Notes: generated by a model from the sequence alone, not told the origin. 64,000 nucleotides of DNA from Lactobacillus laiwuensis (GCF_019972835.1 NZ_BPPB01000006.1:62001-126000), one strand, 5' to 3'; shown: positions 21,761-30,219, numbered from the stretch's first letter. Translations and numbers: made by a program.

Positions 21761-22114
21761 ATGGAAACTATTATTCCATCCGATAATACAACCAAAGAAG
21801 AATTACAAGAACGGATAGACTATATGGTGAATGAAGCTTCTAGGCTTGAAAAATTGGCAATGACAGATAAAGACGAAGCAATGATCAGATTCAGGGTGCT
21901 AAAAAACTTTGCAAATAAAGAATGTCATGTACTAAATTTGCAGAAAAATGAAGAAACTGTTAACAAGAATCTATATCTATTAAGCTATCAAAAGCTCTTT
22001 AATCACTTACATTTTACCTCAGGTAAAACACCTCTAAAATTACTCTATTGGAATCTCGATGAATTTCACCAAGCAAATATGGGCTTTAAGTTATACCAAC
22101 TTTATACCAACTAA
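21761..22114 (+). CDS. Small protein ending the type III RM operon
   Basis: 117 aa, not recognised. The first half is charged and probably forms a helical hairpin (KEELQERIDYMVNEASRLEKLA, then DEAMIRFRVLKNFANKE); the second half is aromatic-rich (LKLLYWNLDEFHQANMGFKLYQLY). No signal peptide or membrane segment. GGGAG precedes the ATG and the gap to the helicase is 11 nt, so it should be cotranscribed and may be an accessory or adaptor of the helicase. Confidence 0.6.
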   Translation: METIIPSDNTTKEELQERIDYMVNEASRLEKLAMTDKDEAMIRFRVLKNFANKECHVLNLQKNEETVNKNLYLLSYQKLFNHLHFTSGKTPLKLLYWNLDEFHQANMGFKLYQLYTN

Positions 22115-22292
22115 CTATGATCTCAGCACTTACTAATGCTTGAACAAATATTCAATTCCCATATGCAGTGGTCTACGGCCAATACTTAATTAAATGAATT
22201 ATATTAAAATATCTGAAATAAGAATCTTGAACCTAAACTAACTTTATGATATTGAGTTTGAATTAAGAGACTCTTTACAAGGAGGAATTGTT

Positions 22293-22559
22293 ATGGACAG
22301 CGTTTTTACTGGTAAAGTTTCAAAAAAAGGACAAGTAGTTATTCCCATACAAATCAGGAAAGCTTTAGGTTTGAATAAGGGAAGCAAAGTGTCATTCGAA
22401 CTAAATAATGGTGAAATTACTATCAAAAAATTACCAACGGCATTAGATTGGGCTAATTTGGTTAAGCAAATTCCAGTTGAAGATGTTAAAATCGATGAAA
22501 ATGGTTATTTTGACCCTAAAAAATCGCCGGATTTCCATGACTGGAAGGTTAATGGCTAA
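22293..22559 (+). CDS. AbrB/MazE/SpoVT-type DNA-binding protein
   Basis: 88 aa. Residues 5-48 form a swapped-hairpin AbrB domain: GKVSKKGQVVIPIQIRKALGLNKGSKVSFELNNGEITIKK. The tail (DWANLVKQIPVEDVKIDENGYFDPKK) resembles the acidic toxin-binding tails of MazE-like antitoxins. AAGGAGG sits 9 nt before the ATG, a much stronger site than its downstream partner has. The next gene starts 24 nt after the stop, so it could be either an antitoxin or a local repressor. Confidence 0.85.
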   Translation: MDSVFTGKVSKKGQVVIPIQIRKALGLNKGSKVSFELNNGEITIKKLPTALDWANLVKQIPVEDVKIDENGYFDPKKSPDFHDWKVNG

Positions 22560-22583
22560 TAGAGTCAGGAGAATGAATGATTT

Positions 22584-23288
22584 TTGCAAGTATACTTAAA
22601 AAACATTGAACGTTTGAAAAATTTCTATCAAAGTGATTATTACCGCTGGTTGGAAACCAATGATCCTAAAAGGGTCAAAAATGTTGAAGATGCTCTATAT
22701 GAAGATCCAGATAATTGTGATGACGAATTATACAAAGATCTAGCTCTTAAATATAATTTAGAGCGCAAGAAATGTAATTTATTTGTTAGCGACAATAAGC
22801 AAAAGATAAAAATGTCAGCAGATATTGTTTGTGGTGTTAAAAGTTTAAAAGATTTAGGTTCAAGTACGCCAGAATTTTTGTCAAATTATGCCAAAATAAG
22901 ATCAAGTGTAAAGTTACATTTCATATGGCCCCAGCATAAAGTTCCAACAATAAATACTTATCGCTATCAAATTTACCACGATCGCATTGATTACTTGTTA
23001 TATGATTTGAAACATTACTTTATGGGTAAAGAAACGCCGATGCAAAAAGCCTATCAAAATAATAATACTATCATTTGGCTTGATGCTTTTAACAATGATT
23101 TTCCAAAATTCGTTCAGGCAATGCACTTCGAAAACTTTGTTAATGAAAATTTTGAAGTTTTAGATATTGAATTTAGACAAAGAAAAACTGTTACTGGCGA
23201 TTTACAGCAACTTCAGAGTAAATCTAAGAATAAAAATGTTCAAAAACGATACATGGAACAGTTATTAACTTTGGATAAGCTGTTTTAA
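22584..23288 (+). CDS. Uncharacterised protein paired with AbrB-type regulator (DUF6994-like)
   Basis: 234 aa, starting at TTG, the first possible codon in this frame after a TGA at 22578; AGGAG is 12 nt upstream. The fold is not known to me; segments such as LHFIWPQHKVPTINTYRY and RIDYLLYDLKHYF recall a lactobacillus family I remember as DUF6994, a match that has not been checked. No membrane segment or signal. No nuclease, kinase or Fic motif is evident. The position 24 nt behind an AbrB/MazE-like gene suggests a possible toxin, which is an inference from context. Confidence 0.55.
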   Translation: MQVYLKNIERLKNFYQSDYYRWLETNDPKRVKNVEDALYEDPDNCDDELYKDLALKYNLERKKCNLFVSDNKQKIKMSADIVCGVKSLKDLGSSTPEFLSNYAKIRSSVKLHFIWPQHKVPTINTYRYQIYHDRIDYLLYDLKHYFMGKETPMQKAYQNNNTIIWLDAFNNDFPKFVQAMHFENFVNENFEVLDIEFRQRKTVTGDLQQLQSKSKNKNVQKRYMEQLLTLDKLF

Positions 23289-23406
23289 TAAATTTAGTTT
23301 CATTCGTTTGTTGCGAAATAGTATTTAGTAATAAAATTTAGTTAGGAAGAATTTAATATTAATAAAGCCACGCATGTAAATGCATGAAAAAATAGGACAA
23401 TTGAAA

Positions 23407-23787
23407 ATGGATAAATGGCAAGAAGAGTGGGCCTATAATAAATATTGGGTGATGGCTCATTCGCAACAGTGCTATGAACAGATTAGGCTGCTAGCTAAAG
23501 ACAACGACTGGTCAGAACAAAAGAATATTGAATTCAAGGACTTATTAGAAAAAGCAGCGAGGCAAACCCCAACAGTTAAAACCTTAACCAATGCCTATCA
23601 ACATGTCTGGGGTTATTTTAAAAAAATTTGTACGGAAGAGGAAAAACAAACTTACTTACATTTATTGCAAGAATTGTCACCAACAGAAGATGAATTGGGT
23701 CCATTTTTAAGTCGTTTAGCTGAAAAATATCAAGTTTCTTATTTATTAAACTCACGTTTAATTCAGGAGTGCAAAGAAAAATCATGA
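23407..23787 (+). CDS. DUF1722 (YbgA-type) protein
   Basis: About 126 aa. Motifs YNKYWVMAHS (near residue 10) and TNAYQHVWGYFKK (about 65) are the signature of DUF1722, the domain of E. coli YbgA, which is encoded next to the photolyase gene phr. The start at 23407 is chosen because TAGGA lies 9 nt before it; an upstream ATG at 23380 has no site. It overlaps the pyrimidine-dimer glycosylase gene by four bases (ATGA). The biochemical role of DUF1722 is unknown to me, but both settings link it to UV damage repair. Confidence 0.8.
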   Translation: MDKWQEEWAYNKYWVMAHSQQCYEQIRLLAKDNDWSEQKNIEFKDLLEKAARQTPTVKTLTNAYQHVWGYFKKICTEEEKQTYLHLLQELSPTEDELGPFLSRLAEKYQVSYLLNSRLIQECKEKS

Positions 23788-24146
23788 GATTATGGCATCA
23801 AGACTTAATTTGGCGATTGCCTAAGCAACAGTTATTAGGGCAACATCGAGAAATTGCGGCTTTGCGCGGACGTGGCTGGGACAAACCACATTCTACTGTT
23901 AATTATGTTTTTCAGTATTCACCATATAAATTGTATCAATTTCATTTGTTAGTATTAGCTGAAATGCAACGGCGCCATTATCATCCAGATGTTAAATGGT
24001 TTGATCCTTATTATAGAGGACAATATTGTCCTAAGTACGAGAGTTTACCGGCTATTCCCTGGACTGATCCAATTTATCCAGAGCACAATGATGAATATTT
24101 GCAAAGTTGCTTAGATAATTTACATCAAAAAGGAATAGATTTGTAA
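23784..24146 (+). CDS. Pyrimidine dimer DNA glycosylase-like protein (TIGR02328/Pyr_excise type)
   Basis: 120 aa, starting MRLWHQDLIWRLPKQQLLGQHREIAALRG, the conserved opening of the T4 endonuclease V-like family that cuts the glycosyl bond at UV-induced pyrimidine dimers. The ATG at 23784 overlaps the TGA of the upstream gene, with AGGAG about 13 nt ahead. The sequence is complete and ends before a strong terminator. Catalysis in T4 endo V uses the alpha-amino group of Thr2; here residue 2 is Arg, as in the broader family, so activity is inferred, not certain. Confidence 0.8.
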   Translation: MRLWHQDLIWRLPKQQLLGQHREIAALRGRGWDKPHSTVNYVFQYSPYKLYQFHLLVLAEMQRRHYHPDVKWFDPYYRGQYCPKYESLPAIPWTDPIYPEHNDEYLQSCLDNLHQKGIDL

Positions 24147-24223
24147 TAAGTTTAGTTTGCTAAAAATTGCAAGATTGACACTGGATGATGACAATTTCCT
24201 AGATTTTTTTAAGAAACGCAAGT

Positions 24224-24263
24224 AAAAAAGTTGAGCACTTTGACATGAATGCTCAACTTTTTT
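24224..24263. terminator. Bidirectional terminator between glycosylase and DUF3021 genes
   Basis: A 14-base perfect stem (AAAAAAGTTGAGCA and its complement) around a 12-base loop, with A and T tracts at both ends so that it can work on either strand. Confidence 0.9.
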
Positions 24264-24278
24264 GCCATGGTAATTAGA

Positions 24279-24737
24279 TTACTTTTTTTTGATTTTATGA
24301 TTAATATTTGCAATTTCCTTTGCAATTTTATGGTAATTATAATACCAGCAAATTAAGTAGATAATGACAAAAATCACAGTAAATTTTATAAAGTTAACCA
24401 AGTTTAACGAAACCCAACCAGCTAAAAGGGCCAAGAAAATAAATCCAAAATAGTAGGTAAAGAAATTTATAACCGTCTTCTTTAATAATGACCATTGGTT
24501 AATAGTGAAGATAAAACTGCCAAAACCGAAAAAAATTCCAGTAACCGCCCAGAGAATAATTGAGACGCTAAAAGCATTGAGCAAATTACTAAATTTTGTC
24601 GTAAAAGATGGACTGGATGGAACATAAACTGAGCTATGTGATGCATAACTGCAAAAGATAGAAATCATTAAACCAATGAAGATTCCCCTAACGGCAAAAT
24701 TAAACAAATAATTGATAAATCTCTTTGTGTTTTTCAT
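24279..24737 (-). CDS. DUF3021 membrane protein of a LytTR pair
   Basis: 152 aa with four hydrophobic segments and a lysine-rich end (HKIKKK). Size, topology and position match DUF3021, which is regularly encoded with a small LytTR regulator in Firmicutes and acts as a membrane-bound partner or inhibitor of it. It overlaps the regulator gene by four bases, so the two are coupled. Confidence 0.83.
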   Translation of the reverse strand: MKNTKRFINYLFNFAVRGIFIGLMISIFCSYASHSSVYVPSSPSFTTKFSNLLNAFSVSIILWAVTGIFFGFGSFIFTINQWSLLKKTVINFFTYYFGFIFLALLAGWVSLNLVNFIKFTVIFVIIYLICWYYNYHKIAKEIANINHKIKKK

Positions 24738-25168
24738 ATTCCTAACCTCTCTTTCAGGGTCTTAATATTTCTTCTTGATATTTGTACGCGATGCTTATTA
24801 GTCAGAACCACATCGATTAACCCATTATTAAGTAATTCAAGGTGATCGATATGTTGATAATTAAATATAGCGCTGCGTGAAGCTTCAATAAAATAGTTCG
24901 GTAGATCTGCTTTCAAATTTGATAAACGATCATTATATGTAAGTTGCTGCTTTTCTGTATAAACATTAATATCTCTATTAGCAACTTCAAGTGAATAAAT
25001 GTCTTCAAAATTAATCGGATAAATTTGAGATTGATAATGGCACCATAATGAATTTTCTGACTGTGCTAATTTTTGCAAAAGTTCATTAATTGCTGGTGTC
25101 ATTTTTTTGATCCGTAATTCACCATGTTCTTCGCTAATATTAGGATCGATGTGACAATTAATTTTCAT
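24734..25168 (-). CDS. LytTR-family DNA-binding transcriptional regulator
   Basis: 144 aa. The C-terminal half (about 60-144) is a LytTR domain: EDIYSLEVANRDINVYTEKQ, FIEASRSAIFNYQHIDHLE and VLTNKHRVQISRRNIKTLKERL. There is no receiver domain, as usual in pairs with DUF3021; several such systems control bacteriocin or competence genes and their own operon. On the minus strand AGAAAGGAG lies 12 nt before the ATG. It reads away from the broken gene at 25390. Confidence 0.87.
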   Translation of the reverse strand: MKINCHIDPNISEEHGELRIKKMTPAINELLQKLAQSENSLWCHYQSQIYPINFEDIYSLEVANRDINVYTEKQQLTYNDRLSNLKADLPNYFIEASRSAIFNYQHIDHLELLNNGLIDVVLTNKHRVQISRRNIKTLKERLGI

Positions 25169-25389
25169 GCCTGGCGCTCCTTTCTGCTAATAAGTATAGT
25201 AGATGAATTTCACTTTTATCCCAGATTACTGCAAATGGTGGAATAAATGTCATTAATGGTTATAAAATTTGTGTTTCTGGTTCAAATTTAGCTTTTATAA
25301 TTAAAAGAGGGTTTGAGTGCATGAATATACTAAAGTATAATTTAAAGAAAAGTTGTTTTACTTAAATTACCCAACAAAGGATGAAGAGG

Positions 25390-25926
25390 ATGCAAGAAAT
25401 TAATGAATTAAGGTTAGATTGTGCACTTAAACAAAAAAGAGGACTGCATATAATACTGGCTTCAATTATTATTTGGCTAACCATTGCAATTATTCACATT
25501 TCATCTATTCCAATACTAACGAAAAACCTTCTTACTTTTGTTTACGCTTCAGTTTTATTGCCTTTATCTTATTTTGTTTCAAAGCTAATTAATGTTGATT
25601 TTCAAAACAAAGGTAATCCACTAACAGAGCTAGGAATCCTGTTTTCTGTTAATCAAGCATTGTATTTACTAATTGCGATGTGGATTTATCCAACTATACC
25701 AGAGAAAATGCTTATGATATTAGCAGTTATTTTTGGCGCACATTTACTGCCATATAGTTAGTTTTATAAGTCAAGGATTTATTTTACTTTGGCGATTTTA
25801 ATACCCTTTTTAGCCTTAATCATTGGACTAAACTTTGAGCCAGCAATTTTGGTTTTGACAATGATCGGAATTGAAATTATTTTTTCCATTGCTTTAGTTT
25901 GGGAAAATAGGAAATTTAAGTTTTAA
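25390..25926 (+). pseudogene. DUF7010-like membrane protein, interrupted by an in-frame TAG
   Basis: The first 123 codons give an integral membrane protein (QKRGLHIILASIIIWL and further hydrophobic runs). A TAG at 25759-25761 stops it, but the same frame stays open for 54 more codons (FYKSRIYFTLAILIPFLAL... to a TAA at 25924-25926), which carry two more membrane segments. In related proteins that I remember as DUF7010, the position holds Trp, one base from TAG. So this is a nonsense-mutated gene of about 178 codons. AAAGGA at 25376-25381 fits the ATG at 25390. Confidence 0.75.
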
Positions 25927-25948
25927 AGTTTTTTAGAAAGGTAAAAGT

Positions 25949-27232
25949 TTGAGAAGTATAGATTTAAAACCAACTGACGAAAATATAATTAATACCGTTC
26001 TTACTAATAGTATGGGCAGAAATGATGGTGTTTATAATTTTGTGAAAATGCTTAATTCACAATATGGATCTATTTCGATTGCTGTTGATGGCAAATGGGG
26101 ATCCGGAAAAACCTTCTTTATTAAGCAATGTAAACTGCTTTTAGATTGCCTAAATGATGAAAATGATAGCAGTGAAAAAAGAAAAATCTTAGAAGCAGTT
26201 ACACAAGGAAAGACGGAAAAACTTTCCAAAATTAGTTATAAATCAGTATATTTTGATGCTTGGAAGAATGATAGTAACATTGATCCAATTGTTTCTTTGT
26301 CTAAAAGCATAGCTACAACGACTTTTAACATTAAAACAAAAGCCAAGAGCGTAGCTTTTAAAGCAGGAGAGCAACTTGTCAGAATAGCAGTTGAAAAAAT
26401 TGCTAAAATTGATATTGGTAGTATCTTGGATATATTTCAAACAGAAGAAAATACTGAAGCTGAATTTAAGAAAGAATTGGCTTCTTTAATACCTAAAGAT
26501 GGTCGTCTTGTTATTTTTATTGATGAATTGGATAGATGTCGCCCAGTATATGCTGTTAAGCTGTTAGAAAGAGTACAACATTTTTTTGATAATGAAAAAA
26601 TAACTTTTGTGTTTGCTGTAAATCTTTACGAATTGAAAAACACGATACAAAAACTTTATGGCTCAAATTTCAACGGTGATCGCTATTTGGACAGATTTTT
26701 TGATTTTGTTATGTCAATCCCAGAACCGGATCTTGAGTTATATTATCAAAACATGGCTGATTCAATGAATATTAATACTAACTTTCCAGTGTATTATAAA
26801 GAATTAGAAACAAAATTTGACTTTAGTGCAAGGGAACGCAGCCATTTTGAAAATCGTGTCAATACTGCTATTTATAAAACTCGCTCTAAACGGAACAGTA
26901 GCTTTTTCCCATTTAATGATAGTTTTGAAATGGTAGATTTATTTGTGATTCCATATTTAATTGCTCTGAAAATGATTGATAGGCATAAATATGAGGACTT
27001 TATTTCTAATGAAGATGGCACAGATTTTATCGACTTCTTGTCTATAAATAAAACTTTTTCAAATATAAAAAGAATAAAAGTTATTAATGAATTAAAAAAT
27101 GAAGCAAAAAAATTATATGAAAGTATATTTGTCGAAGATAATGGTTATAAAAAACACATTAGCGAGGTTTTGAGTTTAGTTTCCAATTTTTCTAATTATG
27201 AAGATAAAGATGATAAAGCTACTAAGAAATAA
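25949..27232 (+). CDS. KAP-family P-loop NTPase
   Basis: 427 aa. Walker A GKWGSGKT (48-55) and Walker B FIDELDRCRP (about 190), the hallmark of KAP ATPases, with KYLERVQHFF-like sequence after it (KLLERVQHFFDN). Many KAP proteins carry membrane segments inside the NTPase domain; none is seen here, so it should be cytosolic. KAP NTPases occur often in anti-phage loci, though their mechanism is mostly unknown. Starts at TTG with AAAGG 7 nt ahead. It lies between a broken gene and the type I RM operon. Confidence 0.83.
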   Translation: MRSIDLKPTDENIINTVLTNSMGRNDGVYNFVKMLNSQYGSISIAVDGKWGSGKTFFIKQCKLLLDCLNDENDSSEKRKILEAVTQGKTEKLSKISYKSVYFDAWKNDSNIDPIVSLSKSIATTTFNIKTKAKSVAFKAGEQLVRIAVEKIAKIDIGSILDIFQTEENTEAEFKKELASLIPKDGRLVIFIDELDRCRPVYAVKLLERVQHFFDNEKITFVFAVNLYELKNTIQKLYGSNFNGDRYLDRFFDFVMSIPEPDLELYYQNMADSMNINTNFPVYYKELETKFDFSARERSHFENRVNTAIYKTRSKRNSSFFPFNDSFEMVDLFVIPYLIALKMIDRHKYEDFISNEDGTDFIDFLSINKTFSNIKRIKVINELKNEAKKLYESIFVEDNGYKKHISEVLSLVSNFSNYEDKDDKATKK

Positions 27233-27285
27233 GCATATTAAAATTTATCTGATTGATAAATATATAATGGTACAATTAAATAGAC

Positions 27286-27310
27286 ATTGATTGAGCTAAT
27301 TTCAATCAAT
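27286..27310. repeat. Perfect 9-bp inverted repeat ahead of hsdM
   Basis: ATTGATTGA and its exact reverse complement TCAATCAAT with a seven-base spacer, 56 nt before the hsdM start and just downstream of TATAAT/TACAAT sequences (27263-27276). It has no T tract, so it is more likely an operator than a terminator. Confidence 0.55.
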
Positions 27311-27365
27311 TAATTAAATTAGAAAATAACTTTGAATATAAATTTTAAAATTAAAGGAGATAACA

Positions 27366-28943
27366 TTGTCAAATACAACTACAAGTTTACAACAAGGGCT
27401 GTTCAGTGCAGCAGACTCATTACGATCGAAAATGGATGCGAGTCAATATAAAAACTATTTATTGGGCACAGTCTTTTATAAATATTTATCTGATCATATG
27501 CTTTACAACGTTTTGGAATTATTAGCTGACGAACCAGAGGGAACGCTAGATGAAGCTCAAAAAATATATGAAGATAATGCTGAAGATGCAGAACTAGTTA
27601 ATGAGTTACGAGTATCATTAGGTTATGTAATTGAACCTGAATACACATATAATAGTATTTTAAATGCAGTCAATAATCATACTTTTCAGGTCAAGCAATT
27701 AGGTGATGCTTTCAATAAACTAGAAAGCTCGGACCAAGACTTTGAAGGGTTATTTGATGATTATGATTTATATTCCAAAAGTTTAGGAAGTACGGCGCAA
27801 AAAAGAACAGATACTATAGCTGGAGTTATTCAAGCAATTGGCAAAATAGAATTGGTTAAAACTTCAGGAGATAGTCTGGGAGATGCTTATGAATACTTAA
27901 TTAGTCAGTTTGCTTCAGAATCTGGCAAAAAAGCGGGTGAATTTTATACACCTCAACAAGTTTCTGAGCTATTAACCCGTTTAACTTTGGTAGGCAAAGA
28001 TTATTCAGCAGGAATGACAGTTTATGATCCTGCTATGGGATCTGGGTCTCTGCTCTTAAACTTTAAAAAATATGGTTCAGCTCACGATCGAGTTACTTAT
28101 TATGGGCAAGAAATCAATACTTCTACATATAACTTGGCCAAAATGAACTTGATTTTGCACAACATTGACCAAGCAAACAGGCATTTGCGTAATGGCGATA
28201 CTTTGGACGAAGATTGGCCAGCAGAGGAAGCCAATAACTTTGACGCGGTAGTTATGAATCCACCGTATTCATTAAAATGGTCAGCAAACAAGGGCTTTTT
28301 AGATGATCCTCGTTTCTCTCCTTATGGTGTTTTGCCACCTAAGTCCAAGGCTGATTATGCCTTCTTGCTTCACGGTTATTACCATTTAAAGCACAGTGGT
28401 GTGATGTCTATAGTTTTGCCTCATGGCGTTCTTTTCCGTGGCGGTGCTGAAGGTAAAATCAGACAAAAGCTGCTTGAAAATGGTGCGATTGATGCAATTA
28501 TCGGTCTACCAGCAAATCTTTTTTATAGTACCAGTATTCCAACAGTGATTGTTGTACTTAAAAAAGATAAGCAAGACCGTGATGTCATGTTTATTGATGC
28601 TTCTAAGGGCTTTGAAAAGGTTAAAACGCAAAACAAATTACGTGAAGAAGATATAAACCGGATTTTAACTACTTATTCTGCACGTCAAGATGTTGAAAAA
28701 TATGCTCATTTAGCAAAATTTGATGAGATTAAAGAAAATGATTTTAATCTAAATATTCCGCGTTATGTTGATACTTTTGAAGAAGAACCACCAGTTGATG
28801 TGCAAAAACTAGTTGCAGATATGGCTAGCATTACAAAAGAAGAAAAAGAAACAACTGATGAAATCAAGCAAACATTGGATGAATTGGTTGGAACAAACCC
28901 AGAAGGACAAAAAACGCTGAATCAGTTAAAAGATATTCTATAG
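27366..28943 (+). CDS. hsdM: Type I restriction-modification methyltransferase HsdM
   Basis: 525-aa N6-adenine methyltransferase subunit. HsdM N-terminal helical domain, SAM motif YDPAMGSGSLLL (Asp221) and catalytic NPPY (Asn298), with the C-terminal tail that meets HsdS. Two HsdM plus one HsdS make the methylase; adding HsdR gives the restriction complex. Starts at TTG with AAGGAG 6 nt ahead. First gene of hsdM-hsdS-hsdR. Confidence 0.96.
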   Translation: MSNTTTSLQQGLFSAADSLRSKMDASQYKNYLLGTVFYKYLSDHMLYNVLELLADEPEGTLDEAQKIYEDNAEDAELVNELRVSLGYVIEPEYTYNSILNAVNNHTFQVKQLGDAFNKLESSDQDFEGLFDDYDLYSKSLGSTAQKRTDTIAGVIQAIGKIELVKTSGDSLGDAYEYLISQFASESGKKAGEFYTPQQVSELLTRLTLVGKDYSAGMTVYDPAMGSGSLLLNFKKYGSAHDRVTYYGQEINTSTYNLAKMNLILHNIDQANRHLRNGDTLDEDWPAEEANNFDAVVMNPPYSLKWSANKGFLDDPRFSPYGVLPPKSKADYAFLLHGYYHLKHSGVMSIVLPHGVLFRGGAEGKIRQKLLENGAIDAIIGLPANLFYSTSIPTVIVVLKKDKQDRDVMFIDASKGFEKVKTQNKLREEDINRILTTYSARQDVEKYAHLAKFDEIKENDFNLNIPRYVDTFEEEPPVDVQKLVADMASITKEEKETTDEIKQTLDELVGTNPEGQKTLNQLKDIL

Positions 28944-28959
28944 TAAGGTTTGTTGAAAA

Positions 28960-30201
28960 ATGAATGAAAATAAAGCTGTACCAAATATTAGATTTAAATC
29001 ATTTGAAAATTATTGGGTAAAAATTAAGGTTAGCAATTTAGGAAATAAGTTTACAGGTGGCGGAACACCTTCAAAAAAAAATAAAAGTTACTGGTCAGGT
29101 TCGATTCCTTGGTTTCAAAGCTCTGATCTAATATTGAATAATGTCTTAAAAATAAGTATAAAAAAAAGGATCACTTATAAAGCTATAGATGAATCTTCGA
29201 CAAAACTGGTGTCAAAAGACTCCATAGCTATCGTTACGAGGGTAGGAGTTGGAAAGCTTGTACTTATACCATATAAATATACAACTAGCCAGGATTTTAT
29301 TTCAATTTCTGAAATTATATATAATAAGAAGTTTGTTCTCTATTTATTATATTACGTTTTAAATTATTCTAGACGATTAGGTACAAAACAAGGGACTTCT
29401 ATAAAAGGAATCACAAAAAATTATTTTTTAACAACAGAGGTTGTATTACCAAAAAATAGTTTTGAACAACAAAAAATAGGTGATTTTTTCACTAAGTTAG
29501 ACAAGCTACTTGATTTGCAGCAGCAAAAGATTGACAAGTTGGAGCTGCTAAAAAAGGCTTTGTTACAAACGCTATTTCCTAAGCATGATGCCAAAATACC
29601 TGAACTAAGATTTCAAGGGTTCAATAAAAATTGGCTAAAAAATAACATTATGGAAATAGCACCTTTAAGAAGTGGATTTGCTTTTCAAGGCTTTAAATTT
29701 AAGGAAAAAGGAGTTCCGATTATAAGAATAAGTAATATTCTAACCGAAGGTAAAACAGGGGGAGAGTATGTGTATTATGATGAGATGAAAAACGATATAG
29801 AATATACATTAAAAAATGGAGACTGTATCATAGCAATGTCTGGTGCCACTACAGGGAAAAGTGCCTTAGTTAAGGGAACATGTGAAAAATACTACCAGAA
29901 TCAGCGGGTAGGTATGTTTCAACATAAAAATAACTTCTCTTATAAATTTGTTACTCAATTAATAAAATCCAATTTATTTTTAAGACAAATGGATAGAGTA
30001 CTTGTTCAGGGGGCACAGCCTAATATCTCCTCTAAAGAAATTGATTCGTTTACTTTTTCTATTCCAAGTATGTATGAAGAGCAACAAAAAATTGGCAACC
30101 TGCTATCTAAAGTTGATCAATTAATCGAATTAGAAAATAAGAAATTACAAAATTTTCAACAAGTTAAAAAGTGTCTTTTACAAAATATGTTTGTTGAATA
30201 A
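28960..30201 (+). CDS. hsdS: Type I restriction specificity subunit HsdS
   Basis: 413 aa with two target-recognition domains (about 10-170 and 215-375), each followed by a long helix: FEQQKIGDFFTKLDKLLDLQQQKIDKLELLKKALLQ and EEQQKIGNLLSKVDQLIELENKKLQNFQ. The near-repeat helices form the central spacer, and the two domains read the two halves of the split DNA site. The domains are AT-rich and clearly different from each other. No inverted or second hsdS copy lies nearby, so there is no visible shuffling cassette. Confidence 0.95.
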   Translation: MNENKAVPNIRFKSFENYWVKIKVSNLGNKFTGGGTPSKKNKSYWSGSIPWFQSSDLILNNVLKISIKKRITYKAIDESSTKLVSKDSIAIVTRVGVGKLVLIPYKYTTSQDFISISEIIYNKKFVLYLLYYVLNYSRRLGTKQGTSIKGITKNYFLTTEVVLPKNSFEQQKIGDFFTKLDKLLDLQQQKIDKLELLKKALLQTLFPKHDAKIPELRFQGFNKNWLKNNIMEIAPLRSGFAFQGFKFKEKGVPIIRISNILTEGKTGGEYVYYDEMKNDIEYTLKNGDCIIAMSGATTGKSALVKGTCEKYYQNQRVGMFQHKNNFSYKFVTQLIKSNLFLRQMDRVLVQGAQPNISSKEIDSFTFSIPSMYEEQQKIGNLLSKVDQLIELENKKLQNFQQVKKCLLQNMFVE

Positions 30202-30219
30202 CAGGGAAAGGAGATAAGG

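Noticed and set aside
13568-22114. DISARM or BREX locus
   Set aside because: The helicase is SNF2-like, but drmA, drmB, drmC and the BREX pglZ/brxC genes are missing.
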